A stretch of DNA of 64,000 nucleotides from CAYOHP01 sp964403795 [NCBI: uncultured bacterium] (lineage in GTDB: Bacteria; Muiribacteriota; UBA6191; CAZXTJ01): contig CAYOHP010000009.1 in assembly GCA_964403795.1 (NCBI GenBank), positions 11,582 to 75,581 of the forward strand, read 5' to 3'. Of the stretch, positions 25,101 through 34,606 are shown in pieces. Under the pieces are notes generated by a model, which searched no databases, was not told the origin of the DNA, and saw nothing but the letters and a program-made list of their open reading frames with translations. Positions within the stretch are counted from its first letter, which is position 1, and the number at the start of each line of letters is the position of its first letter. The position numbers and the translations under genes are program-made.

Positions 25101-28100
25101 GCCAGTCCGACCGCACCTTCGCGGGCCTTGGGGTCGGTATGCCGACGGAGCCGCGAGGGCGGGAGTGGTGCGGTCCGGTCCACATGGAAGAGGGGTCCCC
25201 TCGCCACCTCGATGCCGACCGTGCCGGAGACCGATCGCCCCGAGAACCGGAGCCCGTAGGTGCCTTCCGGCATGGTCGGGTCGACCTCGAGCCGGGTCTC
25301 CCATGACGCGGCCCGGCCACGGAAGACCAGGGTCCGGGTCGAGCCGTCCTCGCCGTGCACCGTGACCGTGGGCGGCTCGACCAGGGGAAGGGTGGTCTCG
25401 AGGCGGAGCGGCCACGACCCATCGGTGAGCCAGATGTCAGGCTCCAGGAAGAACGACCCGATCGGGGCCACCCGGTCGTACTCGAGGCTAACCCAGCTCG
25501 AGGGCCGGCTCTCGTTCCATGCGTCGTCGATCGCGGTCACGCACATCCACAGGCGGCCGTTCGCCTGCGGCGTCCCGTAGATCCGGGTGAACGGGATCGA
25601 CTTCCCGAGCGACGTCAGTCCCTCGGTCGAGTCCCCGGGACCGGACCCGAGCCAGGCGTTGTAGACCAGCACCTTCCCCGGAGGAGGGTCCCAGGCCAGC
25701 TCGATCGACCCGTTCTCGACGACCCGGGCCCGCAGGTTGACCGGGGGTTCCGGTGGATCGGCATCCACCTCCACCATCGCCCATCCGCTGGGGACTCCGG
25801 GGTTGCCGGCGAGGTCGACCGCAGCCACCGAGTACCCGAAGCGTCCGGATCGGCCCGGCCGATCCTCCAGCGCCAGGACCCCTTCCACCTCACGCCATGG
25901 CTCGCCTTCCGCGGGAGCCTTCGGCTCGCCCTCCACCCGCCAGACCCGGAACCGACGTACCCCGCGATCCTCGCCCTCGACCGGATGCCAGGGCAGCGTC
26001 CACTCGATCCGGACCTTTCCCTCGGGCATCGAGACGGCCCGCACGGCCTGGGGAACCCGGGGAGGCATGGCATCCAGCAACGCATGCCTGCCCCGCGTCA
26101 CGGCCTCGCCCTGGTTGCCCGCCTCATCCTGCATGCGGACCAGGAAGACGGCGTCCCGCTCGCTGCCGTCGTCAGCCACCTCCAGGACTCCCGTGAATCG
26201 ACTCTTCGATTCCTCGGAGAGTGCCAGGGGGACCACCTTCGGTTCGCCTCCCGGTCCCGCACCCTGGACCTCGACCCGGGCCTCCGGGGGCTTCGCCAGC
26301 GGTTCGTCGCTCTCGATCACGAAAGCCTGGAGACCGACACCGAGGATGGGCTTGTCGCGGCGCCGGGGGGCCCCCTCGAAGCGCACCGTGGCCGAGGGGC
26401 TCCGGGTATCGATCCGACAATCCTCGCCCCCGGAGATCGCCCGCCCCGGCGTCCCATCCGAGCCCCGGGCTTCGAAGACCAGTCGGACCGGGCCGGAAGG
26501 TGCCGAGGACGGGACCTCGATCCGTACCCGGAAGCCATCGCCGCTGGCGCTCACTTCGCCGGGGATCCGCCCGCCTCCCTCGACGAACTCCAGGGACAGG
26601 ACGGGAAGACCCGAGATCGGACGGTCGACCCGAAGTCCCAGGATATGGGCTCCGGCACCGAGCACCCCCGAACCCGGCAGCTCGACCCGACCCGCCGGAG
26701 CCCGCCGGGTGAACGCGACCTCCACAGGTTCCCCCGGCTCGGAGAGATGTCCGAGTCCATCGCGCGCCAGGAGCAGGAACCGGTAGTTGCCGTCCGCGAC
26801 GGGTTCCAGGCGATGGCGGGTGATTCCGCTTCCCTGGACCAGGACCCGCTCCTCGGTGCGGCCGGGCTCGCGGACCCGGAGCTCGAAGCCCGCGACCTCG
26901 CCGGGAGCCGGTTCCCAGGAGACCGCCAGGCCCGCGGCATCCATCTCGACCTTGGGAGCTGCAGGTCGGTCCGGAGCCCGGCGGTCCGCCGTGGTGGTGG
27001 CCGCGGCCGAGGGCTCGGATTCCCAGCCGGCCCGGTCCTGCGCCACCACCGTGTAGGTGTAGCGACCGTCCTCCGGGGGCGAGTCCACGAATCCGAGACC
27101 GGGATGTCCCTCGAGGATCGTGACCGTCCCTGTGCTCGCCTCCATGGGACCGGCCCGCAGGACCCGGTATCCGACGATGGGATCGGGGGTTCCGGCCCGA
27201 CCCAGGGGAGCCGGTCGCCACGAGAGCCGGACCTGTCCCCGCGGCATGGCGGCGGCCTCGACCCGAACCGGTGGGAGGGGAGGCGAGCGATCGACGTACA
27301 GCCGTGGCGGCTCGACCTCGGATCCCTCGTTGCCCGCCGCGTCGCGTATCCGGAGCGAGAGCAGGGCTTCCCCGTCCGGGCAGGTCGAAGGCGGAGTCAC
27401 CGCGAAGGACCACGCCGGCGGGACGTCGGTCGTCTCCACCAGGGTGACCAGCTCGCTCTGGCCGCCGGGCCATCGCACGCCCAGACGCGGCGGGCCTGCC
27501 AGCACTTCGCTCGCGACCAGGCGACCACCGGTCTCCCGACCCGGGACCAGGATCCCCGGGGCCTCGAGGTGCAGCCTCGCCCTGGGTGCCTGGCCGTCGA
27601 GGAGGAAGCGATCGCCGGGGCGGAGGAGCCTTCCCACCAGCCCTCGCTTCCCGGGCGCCTCCATGGCGAACCGGATCTCGCCGTGCTCGAAGAACTCCCG
27701 GGGCTGGAAGCTCCCGTGGAAGCGGACCGGAGAGCTCGATTCGAGCCGGACCGGGACGGAGAGGCCGTCGGGGTAGACGGCCGCGAGCCGAGGCGTCGAG
27801 GCCGGGGCGGCGTCGAAATCGAGGGTGACACGGGCGGCGCCGCGCAGGGGCAAGGGGGGATCGAAGCCGATCGTGGCGCTCGGGAGGTCCTCGGACAGGT
27901 CGACCCTCCGGTCCGCGGGCGAGGAACGGTTCCCGGCAGGGTCCTCGGCAACCACCCGATAGGTGAAGACCCCCGGCCCGGGAGGCACCTCCTCGATCCC
28001 CGGTACGTCGAGCCCGCGTGCCAGTGCGAACTCCGTGCCCCTGGAATCGAGGCGGGTCACGGTATACCGGGCACCGGTCTCACCGGACCATGAGATCCGC

Positions 28101-31100
28101 AGCTTCCCCTCTGCGACCGAATCGGCGAACCCGGAGGGAGGAGGTGGCGCCGTCCGGTCCGCGACGGCCTCCACCGGCTCCGAGGGATCCGAGGCACGCC
28201 CCGCCTCGTCCACGGCCCGGACCCGGTAGGAGTAGCGGCCGTCCCGGGTCGGTCGATGGACGAAGCTCCGGTCGGTCACCCCCGGAGCCAGCACCGTGGC
28301 CTTGGATCCGGCTTCTTCGACCTCCACCCGGAAGCGCACCGGGGCCTGGGGGTCGGAGTCGCTGGCGGGTTCCCAGGCGAGTTCGATCGCGCCCTCCGGC
28401 AGGGACCGAGCGGTCACCCCGTGCGGTGGCGCAGGCGGACCCGGGGAGATCCAGAGGCGCCCTCCGGCCACCACACCGTCGAAGGCGCGTCCGGCCCGGT
28501 CCGCGTACCTGGCTCGCAGGATGAGCGGGCCCGAGGTCGCCCCGACCTCTACGGTCCCCCGGAAGCGGCGACCGCTGCCCGTGATCGCGACCGGGACCGC
28601 CACCGGGCGACCCGGGAACTCGACCGTCACCTCCGGCATCGCGGGGAGATCCTCGCTCGCTTCCAGGATCAGGCCCAATCGTCCCCCCGGCGAGAGGCCC
28701 ATCGTGCCTGCCGCTCGCGGCACCTCGACCAGAGGAGCGGGCTCCCAGACGGCGCGCAGCGCGGCGACCGGGGTCGTGGTGTCCACCGTGATCCGGCTCT
28801 GCCTCCCGAGCCTGCCCGCGTTCCCCGCCTCGTCCAGGTAGCGGAGACGGTACCCGTAGGTTCCGTCCTGCACCCGATCGAGCAGCCTCCGGGCGGGCGC
28901 GGCCACCCTGCCGACCGGCCCTCCGACCTCCCGGACGACCTCGGCGAGGACCGCATCCTGCGGCCAGACCGGGAGGTCGACCACGACCTGGCCCTCCCGG
29001 GTGACGCGCAATCCCGGGGCCGCGGGCTCCCCGTCGGGTGGTGTGGCATCGGCCTGCACCCTCGCCGTCGCCCTTCCGAGGGAACGGTTCCCGGCGGCAT
29101 CGAAGGCTACGAGCTCGAGCTGCCAGTCGCCCTCGGCGGGCAGGGTCACGATCCCTTCCCGGACCTCGCCGGGGAACCTGGCGAGCTCCCTCGGTGCCGA
29201 TTCCGGGAGCTCCGTCCCGGATCGTCCCCACACCGCGAAGGTGGCGATCGCGCCAGGGTCCACCGAGCGCCATGCCAGGAGCGCCGATCCCCGCGGCAGC
29301 GCGGTCGCGACCAGGTCGCGGGGCGCCTCGGGAGGATCGAGATCGACGACCACCGGTTGCCCGCTGACCACCCGGGTTGCCGCGCCGCGCGAGCTCCCCT
29401 CCCAGGTCCGGTACCGGAACCTCCGAAGGCCCTCCCCCGGGGTTCCCTGGGCGGTCCTGGATCCGGAACCCGGATCGGGAGCCAAGGAGAGTTCCAACTC
29501 CGTGTCCGGCGGCAGGGGCTCCCGAGGGAGGATCACCACCGAACGCCCCGAGGGATCGGGCCGCGCCTCGAAAGGGAACGCCTTCCCTGGCACGCCCAGC
29601 CGTACCCGGGTCGCGATCAGGTCGGGATCCACCGGGGCGTCGAAGGCGAGGGAGAAGCGGGTCCGGGCGGTGAGGCCCGGCGTGCCGTCCGGCGGATGGA
29701 TCCCGAGGAGTCGTGCCGGCGGCACGCCTCCGCCTTCCGGGAAACGGACAGCCACCCGATAGGGCCGCAACGAAGGCGTCCCTCCCACCTTGAGCACATA
29801 GTCCCCCGGCTCCAGCTCGGGTCCGGCCCACTCGTCGAATCCGGCCCCACCCAGGGTCTCGTTCCAGGATCCGATCGTGAGTGGGTGTCTCCACCCGAGG
29901 AGCGGCGCCAGCCGCTCCGGGGATCCGTCGGTGCTGCGCATGGAATCGACCCAGAGGCTACCCTTGCCCATGATCCTGGCCGCCACCACGGGATCGCCTC
30001 GGGCGCCCCGATGGATCACGGCCAGCGGGGATCCTGGAGGAATCTCCAGGACCCGGTACGAAGGCAGGTCCTGGGCGCCGAGCGCATCCGGGATCCCGGC
30101 CAGCGGTGCGCCCGGCTCGGCCGGTCGGGTCGAGCGCTCGGCGCGGGTCCTCCATGCCGCACCCATGAACTGGGCCGACGCCTCGTCGGGTCCCGAGAGT
30201 TCGACTTCCCCGACCTGGACCGTGGGATCGACCCCGGCCCCGAAGGAGACCCGGGCGAAGCGGGCCATCACCTCGGCGAAGGCGAATCGCTGCACGTCCT
30301 CCCCGGGTACCAGGGGCGCCTTCACCACCTGTCTCCAGGGTCCCTCGGCGCGATCGGCGGTCTCCAGACTCACGTCCGCAGGGATCAGGCGGGGATTGCC
30401 GGGATCGACCTGCACCATCGCCTGGGAGAGCCGGACCGGCACTCCCAGGTCCCAGGTGAAGACGTGGGGTGCCGGCGCGCCATGGGCCGAGGACCAGGCT
30501 CCGCTCATGTTCCCGGCCAGGGTCCGTCCGTCGTGGATCGACTCCCGGCTCCAGTTCCCGGTGTCGTGCTGGCTGGGGGAGTCCCCGATCAGCCGGGCGC
30601 CCCGCTGCGGGCTGTTCGCCGGAGGGTGCGGCCGGGCCGACGTCACCAACAGGCGACCGCCAGCCCGGATCCATGACTCGAGGCGCGTCATGACCGCGTC
30701 ACGATCCAGTCCGAACTCCTTGGGGTCGCCGATGTGGTCCAGCACCACCGAGGAGAAGCGCTCCAGTTCGAGACCCAGGAGCAGGTCCGGGGTCGGCGCC
30801 GCGGGGTTCCACTCCCGTCGCTCCACCTGGACCCCCTCCAGGCTCGCCGGGGTCGGATGGTGGTACCAGGACGGAGCGGTACCGATCAGGTGGAGGACGC
30901 GGGTTTCCATCACCCCGAGCGGCGGCCTCCGACGGAGCGTCATCGACAGGTCCTGGTGCCGGTCCTCCGGCCGCAGCGAGATCTCGACCCGCCCCTTCTC
31001 CCCGGTACGGAAGCCGAAGAAATCCTCCTGCCCGGCGGGGTGCAGCAGGGCCCGGGTCTCCACACCGCTCGCCAGCCGGACGGGACGATCCCAGGCGTCG

Positions 31101-34100
31101 ATCTCGAGGTCGGGTCCCGAGGGTCGACGATCGACCCCGATCCGATAGGGATCGATCGCGAAGTGCTTCGGGTTGGGGTCATGGACCTTGACGAGGTACT
31201 GGCCGGGAACCGCCAGGAAGACCCGGTCACCCTCGGGATGGCCCCTGGCCTGGCCGTGCAGGCCTTCCATGGTGGCGATCGGCTTGGTGCGATCACCCGG
31301 AGCGAAGACCTCGATCCGGGGCGAGAGGGGAGCCGGAGTCTCCATCCAGACGGAGAGCTCGCCCGGTTCGTCCATGGAGACCCGGAACCAGTCGACGTCG
31401 CCTTCCGGGAAGAGGCACCGCGTCAGGCCGGCCTCCTCGAGCAGGGGTTCGCTCCCCGGGACCGAGTCCGGCTCGTGGGAATCCGGGGAGGCGCGATGGA
31501 CCAGATGGAGCCTCAAGGTCTTCGGCTCGGCGGGAGCACCCGGCCGCGGATCCGAGAAGGTCAGGATCACCCGGCTGGGGACCGCGATCGGGACGGCCAA
31601 GGTCTCGGCTCCACCCTCCCCGGCGCCCATGGTGGCGTCGGCGGTCCAGGTCGTGGCGGATCCGGCCGCCGCGTCGAGGGGGAAGACCTCCGCCATGACG
31701 CGAGGATCGAGACGCCGGGAGACGCCCGAGACGAAGACATCCAGGAGTCCGGGAGCGACCGCTTCGACCAGCCTCCGCGCCGTCACTCCCGGCCGGTCGA
31801 GGGGTACGTTCGTCACGGTTCCCGGCAGGACCCGCTCCGCCCCGACGGGCTCGAACGGGTCCGACCGGATCCGGATCGAGAGCGGGACCGCCAGGCCCTC
31901 GGCGGCGCGGAGGGTCAGACAGTGTCGCCCTGCCTCGACGAGCGGGAGTTCCGCATGCAGTGCCTGACCATCGCCGCTCGCCTGCCAGTCGACGCGGGCC
32001 CCGTCGAACTCCAGGACGGTTGCCTCGATCCGTCCGGCCCCCGGCCTGGGTCTTGCCACCTGGCTCAGGAAGATCCGGCTCGGCCGATCCAGCTTCAGTG
32101 GGAGTGACCGGGCGTCCCCGATGCCTCCCAGGTGCAGGACCCGTTCGCCGGTGCCCGAGGCCAGGTCCAGCTCGGGACCCCTCTCGCAGCTCCGGACCTC
32201 CCGGTCCGCGGCACCCAGGATCGCGGACCGGACCCTGAGCGACCGGCCTGCCTCCATCCCGGGCGCCGGCAGGATCCGAAGCAGCAGCCCTTCCGGCCCG
32301 AGGATCCTGCGGACTCCGATCGCCGCTTGCGTCCTGCCGCGCTCCCGCTCGTCGAGGACCTCGCCCTCGGGCCGCCGGATCCAGACCCGGGGAGGCGGGC
32401 TCCCGGGAGTCCAGCCGTCCAGCAGAACCAGGCCGTCGCTGCCGGGAGTCCCCTCGACCCTGAGATCGAAGCTGGAATTCCCGGAGGGGGGGACGATCCT
32501 CCGATGCCCCCCCAGTGGAACCACCACGGTGGCGACCGGCGTCGCTGCCACGGACTCCCCCGGTTCACCGGGAAGGAGCACGGCCGCGACCGGGAGACCT
32601 CCCCACCGGTCGTTGTTCTGATGGGAAGCATTCCACTCCCCGGCACCCCCAGGGCCGTCCCCGATGTCCACTTGGCTGGTCCCGGCCGGGACCTCCAGGA
32701 CCCGGAACCAGGGGCCGGCCTCGCTCGCCTCGACACCACCGGGGCCGGCCGGGGTCGCCAGGATCGGGCGCGGATCGATCCATCCGTCGCGACCGACGAC
32801 GGCCAAGGTCCCCGGCGACTCCGCGACAACCTCCACCCGGGGACGGAATCCCGCGACCGGCCAGGCGAGATCGAGGACCGCGCGGCTCTCGAGTCGACCG
32901 CCACCGCCCGGATGGAACCGCGTCCGGACCTCGATCTCGGACTCCGAGTAGCGGTTGTCGTACTGGTGGCTGGCTGCCCACTCCCCAGGTCCCCGGCACC
33001 CGTCCCGGATCCTCAGGAGCACCTCGCCCGCGGCGGAGACACCCCGCGTCAGGTGCAGCACCCGGTTCTCGGGCGCGTCATGGGAGGCCAGCACCCGGGA
33101 TCCGTCCTCTGAGAGGATCGCCGCTTCCAGCGAAACGCCATCCCCGGGCGCTCTCGCCTCGACCTCGAGGACTCCGGGACCGGGCACTCCCACCGCGAAG
33201 AAGTCCTGGTCACCTGCAGGGAAGATCCGGTGCCGCACGCTCTCGCCGGCCCGCAGGCGCCTGGGCGCCCCGGCCGAGTCAGGCTCGCCTGGGTCGGGGA
33301 GCGCCAGGAAGCGGGCCGAGATCCGGTACTTCCCGTCGTGGGCCGCGGTGTCGTGCTGGTGCGAAGCGACCCACTCCCCCTCTCCCTTGTTCCCGTCCCC
33401 GACCATGATCCGGTATCGGCCTGGAGCCTTCACCGGGAGGTCGACCGCGATCCCCATCCCCTCCGTGACCACGATCTCGTGGCCGACTCGGCCTTCCGGG
33501 TCCGTCACCACGAGACGCGGGGAGACCGGAGGGTCCATGCCGGAGAGCTCGATCTTGAGGACTCCGATGCCCGGCTCCGGCACGTCGAGTCCGTAGGTGT
33601 CCCTGTCGCCGACAGGCCAGATCCGTCCTTCGCCCACGCCCTCCGCGCCGAGCTTCCTTCCCGGGGGAGGAGTTCCCGCGTCCTCGGGCTCGCCGGGGTC
33701 GGACCTCGGAAGCAACCGGGCCCGGAGCCGATACGGTTCCACCCGGGACTGGTTGTCCCACTGGTGCGAGGCGTTCCACTCCCCCGATCCCGAGGGGCCG
33801 TCCCGGACCGCCAGGAACCAGGTCCCGGGCTCGGTGAGCGCGGCGGTGTACAGGAGGTCATGCCCGGCCGGTCGGACCAAGGTGGCGACCGCCTTGCCGG
33901 CGGCATCCTCGAGCACCAGGGCGGGGCCCAAGGGAGGGTCGATGCCGAGGAGCGCGAGCTGGAGCCAGCCCGGTTCGCCGATCTCGACCCGGTAGCGATC
34001 GGCGTCCCCGACCGGGAAGATGCTTCCCTCGACCCACTGCTCCAGGGGCAGTGCTCGCGCCGTCTCCCTGGTGCCATCGGGCTCCCCGGTGGCGACCGCG

Positions 34101-34606
34101 GCCTCGAATCCCAGGCGCAGGCCGTAGGGCTCGCGGGACTCCCGGTTGTCGCGCTGATGGCTCGCACCCCATTCGCCGGGATCCCGTGGTCCGTTGCGCA
34201 CCGCGATCCGGTAGAGCCCGGGGCCCGGGACCTGGACCGGAGCCCGACCTCTGGCCCCAGGGGGAGGCTGGTAGACCAGCAGGGCCTTTCCGTCCTCGGT
34301 CTCCACGGTGATCTCGGGCACCATCTCGCCGGCCGCCGCCTCGGTGAGTTCGACGCGCAGGATCCCCGCACCCGGGAGCCGGACGGCCCACCAGTCGGTG
34401 TCGCCCACCGGGGAGATGGTGGCCCGCACCTCCGGTCCGACCTCGAGCGGGCGCGGCGCCTCTCGGCTGTCCGGCTCGCCCGGATCCACCAGGGGCGCGG
34501 CGCCGATGCTCCCGCCGAACAGCATCAGGAGGACGACCGGGATCCAGGGCCGGATCCCACCCGGGAGCCATGCCGCGATTCCCGCTCGGGCCAGGGCGCG
34601 CGTCAT
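22103..34606 (-). CDS. Giant exported multidomain protein B (PPC-like, discoidin-like, FN3)
   Basis: About 4167 residues, starting at ATG 34606, which overlaps the giant A stop as ATGA. After a signal peptide (about 1-38) come five PPC-like beta modules of about 130 residues (about 45-690), each carrying a GEW-x-ASHQ-x-[DN][NTD] motif, then another PPC-like module near 1040-1160. Residues about 1220-1600 look like a glutamine-amidotransferase-like domain (SWIRAGGRLLVTSARPHPP ... MGKGSLWVDS) interrupted by a discoidin (F5/8 C-like) domain. A Big_5-like domain and roughly nine FN3-like modules of the PP-x-PP ... LAW type follow, interleaved with other beta modules, then C-terminal Ig-like domains. 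The end is Gly/Ser/Pro-rich with PGSGGG, a hydrophobic stretch and RRRKS, a tripartite sorting-like tail. A surface adhesive, scaffold or sensor role is inferred. Confidence 0.85.
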   Translation of the reverse strand: MTRALARAGIAAWLPGGIRPWIPVVLLMLFGGSIGAAPLVDPGEPDSREAPRPLEVGPEVRATISPVGDTDWWAVRLPGAGILRVELTEAAAGEMVPEITVETEDGKALLVYQPPPGARGRAPVQVPGPGLYRIAVRNGPRDPGEWGASHQRDNRESREPYGLRLGFEAAVATGEPDGTRETARALPLEQWVEGSIFPVGDADRYRVEIGEPGWLQLALLGIDPPLGPALVLEDAAGKAVATLVRPAGHDLLYTAALTEPGTWFLAVRDGPSGSGEWNASHQWDNQSRVEPYRLRARLLPRSDPGEPEDAGTPPPGRKLGAEGVGEGRIWPVGDRDTYGLDVPEPGIGVLKIELSGMDPPVSPRLVVTDPEGRVGHEIVVTEGMGIAVDLPVKAPGRYRIMVGDGNKGEGEWVASHQHDTAAHDGKYRISARFLALPDPGEPDSAGAPRRLRAGESVRHRIFPAGDQDFFAVGVPGPGVLEVEARAPGDGVSLEAAILSEDGSRVLASHDAPENRVLHLTRGVSAAGEVLLRIRDGCRGPGEWAASHQYDNRYSESEIEVRTRFHPGGGGRLESRAVLDLAWPVAGFRPRVEVVAESPGTLAVVGRDGWIDPRPILATPAGPGGVEASEAGPWFRVLEVPAGTSQVDIGDGPGGAGEWNASHQNNDRWGGLPVAAVLLPGEPGESVAATPVATVVVPLGGHRRIVPPSGNSSFDLRVEGTPGSDGLVLLDGWTPGSPPPRVWIRRPEGEVLDERERGRTQAAIGVRRILGPEGLLLRILPAPGMEAGRSLRVRSAILGAADREVRSCERGPELDLASGTGERVLHLGGIGDARSLPLKLDRPSRIFLSQVARPRPGAGRIEATVLEFDGARVDWQASGDGQALHAELPLVEAGRHCLTLRAAEGLAVPLSIRIRSDPFEPVGAERVLPGTVTNVPLDRPGVTARRLVEAVAPGLLDVFVSGVSRRLDPRVMAEVFPLDAAAGSATTWTADATMGAGEGGAETLAVPIAVPSRVILTFSDPRPGAPAEPKTLRLHLVHRASPDSHEPDSVPGSEPLLEEAGLTRCLFPEGDVDWFRVSMDEPGELSVWMETPAPLSPRIEVFAPGDRTKPIATMEGLHGQARGHPEGDRVFLAVPGQYLVKVHDPNPKHFAIDPYRIGVDRRPSGPDLEIDAWDRPVRLASGVETRALLHPAGQEDFFGFRTGEKGRVEISLRPEDRHQDLSMTLRRRPPLGVMETRVLHLIGTAPSWYHHPTPASLEGVQVERREWNPAAPTPDLLLGLELERFSSVVLDHIGDPKEFGLDRDAVMTRLESWIRAGGRLLVTSARPHPPANSPQRGARLIGDSPSQHDTGNWSRESIHDGRTLAGNMSGAWSSAHGAPAPHVFTWDLGVPVRLSQAMVQVDPGNPRLIPADVSLETADRAEGPWRQVVKAPLVPGEDVQRFAFAEVMARFARVSFGAGVDPTVQVGEVELSGPDEASAQFMGAAWRTRAERSTRPAEPGAPLAGIPDALGAQDLPSYRVLEIPPGSPLAVIHRGARGDPVVAARIMGKGSLWVDSMRSTDGSPERLAPLLGWRHPLTIGSWNETLGGAGFDEWAGPELEPGDYVLKVGGTPSLRPYRVAVRFPEGGGVPPARLLGIHPPDGTPGLTARTRFSLAFDAPVDPDLIATRVRLGVPGKAFPFEARPDPSGRSVVILPREPLPPDTELELSLAPDPGSGSRTAQGTPGEGLRRFRYRTWEGSSRGAATRVVSGQPVVVDLDPPEAPRDLVATALPRGSALLAWRSVDPGAIATFAVWGRSGTELPESAPRELARFPGEVREGIVTLPAEGDWQLELVAFDAAGNRSLGRATARVQADATPPDGEPAAPGLRVTREGQVVVDLPVWPQDAVLAEVVREVGGPVGRVAAPARRLLDRVQDGTYGYRLRYLDEAGNAGRLGRQSRITVDTTTPVAALRAVWEPAPLVEVPRAAGTMGLSPGGRLGLILEASEDLPAMPEVTVEFPGRPVAVPVAITGSGRRFRGTVEVGATSGPLILRARYADRAGRAFDGVVAGGRLWISPGPPAPPHGVTARSLPEGAIELAWEPASDSDPQAPVRFRVEVEEAGSKATVLAPGVTDRSFVHRPTRDGRYSYRVRAVDEAGRASDPSEPVEAVADRTAPPPPSGFADSVAEGKLRISWSGETGARYTVTRLDSRGTEFALARGLDVPGIEEVPPGPGVFTYRVVAEDPAGNRSSPADRRVDLSEDLPSATIGFDPPLPLRGAARVTLDFDAAPASTPRLAAVYPDGLSVPVRLESSSPVRFHGSFQPREFFEHGEIRFAMEAPGKRGLVGRLLRPGDRFLLDGQAPRARLHLEAPGILVPGRETGGRLVASEVLAGPPRLGVRWPGGQSELVTLVETTDVPPAWSFAVTPPSTCPDGEALLSLRIRDAAGNEGSEVEPPRLYVDRSPPLPPVRVEAAAMPRGQVRLSWRPAPLGRAGTPDPIVGYRVLRAGPMEASTGTVTILEGHPGLGFVDSPPEDGRYTYTVVAQDRAGWESEPSAAATTTADRRAPDRPAAPKVEMDAAGLAVSWEPAPGEVAGFELRVREPGRTEERVLVQGSGITRHRLEPVADGNYRFLLLARDGLGHLSEPGEPVEVAFTRRAPAGRVELPGSGVLGAGAHILGLRVDRPISGLPVLSLEFVEGGGRIPGEVSASGDGFRVRIEVPSSAPSGPVRLVFEARGSDGTPGRAISGGEDCRIDTRSPSATVRFEGAPRRRDKPILGVGLQAFVIESDEPLAKPPEARVEVQGAGPGGEPKVVPLALSEESKSRFTGVLEVADDGSERDAVFLVRMQDEAGNQGEAVTRGRHALLDAMPPRVPQAVRAVSMPEGKVRIEWTLPWHPVEGEDRGVRRFRVWRVEGEPKAPAEGEPWREVEGVLALEDRPGRSGRFGYSVAAVDLAGNPGVPSGWAMVEVDADPPEPPVNLRARVVENGSIELAWDPPPGKVLVYNAWLGSGPGDSTEGLTSLGKSIPFTRIYGTPQANGRLWMCVTAIDDAWNESRPSSWVSLEYDRVAPIGSFFLEPDIWLTDGSWPLRLETTLPLVEPPTVTVHGEDGSTRTLVFRGRAASWETRLEVDPTMPEGTYGLRFSGRSVSGTVGIEVARGPLFHVDRTAPLPPSRLRRHTDPKAREGAVGLAWNTPARPADGSPVEIPHRYDIFRARRIPDSPAGLEPIHTLVITVQNVDDYAFVDLPPEDGDWSYTVASRDLAGNRSAPAPWIQAVSSAREPRASIRLFTAFSGPVPTTRVGPGEVRVELETSRPLSAPPRLEYRVSTDAKAARYVEAGIPVALSGTGTRFAGSFRVEVSGRGDEREAAFSFLGTSKEGIEGRTVGEGERFLVDTAFPEAEVDIPRIRRFLPDPVTMKPTLPPLPAGEWPVEVRLDEEVVAPPDLAYRIAGGDWVAVPLAGSGRDFKGVVRIGPGHAEGPGELRVMARDLAGNYGGVMAEARRWFLDDESFPTPRVLEAYSTTGGTFAVDRSAPQAPPGLDIEVKNLGVAVLTAKVPEGERAARWNLYRDLFPIRSVAGRAPIQKGVFRSVFADAPPRDGTWYYVATAEDLAGNESPPSPCVSMFVDSIKPELKITAVPMGDDFFLMLPEDVPPGSLTAELRFPGGERRKVELGGSSGELAVRPDFRGTGRPALLLPEKLEVFDGTVEVVVHSPDPKGNLVETRVELPRVRRVPPETGGTVTSADERVSIDIPPDLEVRVSKGPGDERKVEGFDGLFLLRYQKLPEADSPPEAREPFAPAPLPLGYELVSAPIRVELNQAPEEPMMMKASATQADLSGLTQLAKLPMLRMRLPEATSEVTSDPEYLKKRMRVLQWIPEDRERAKPGKWEPIPPEAVVLDPTSKEVIFPADRVTTYVVVSERTPPSVRDLSPPPGARILDERPVLGATLVDKGTGVAVGAANRIDLRLDGRRLPITEAHVDAADPTEVKVRFPLDAPLAPGEHAVTLRGEDVVGNVATRQWRFVLDNVPPTVTAVHPVASGTRIVEARPVFAFELADPGSRLEPGRIEASLDGRPVAAGVLRFDPPSGLAVLRFQDAIAPGTHRIKVGVSDQGDRRGELELGFERPGAGGFLAGDKGSLPSGGPGDPGRVGGQPTGSPSLPKPGSGGGLRFLVLAGVVGFLLALARRRKS

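Noticed and set aside
22272-25415. Minus-strand frame of about 1000 codons in another phase of giant B
   Set aside because: Low-complexity shadow; FN3 and Ig-like modules are found only in the giant B frame.
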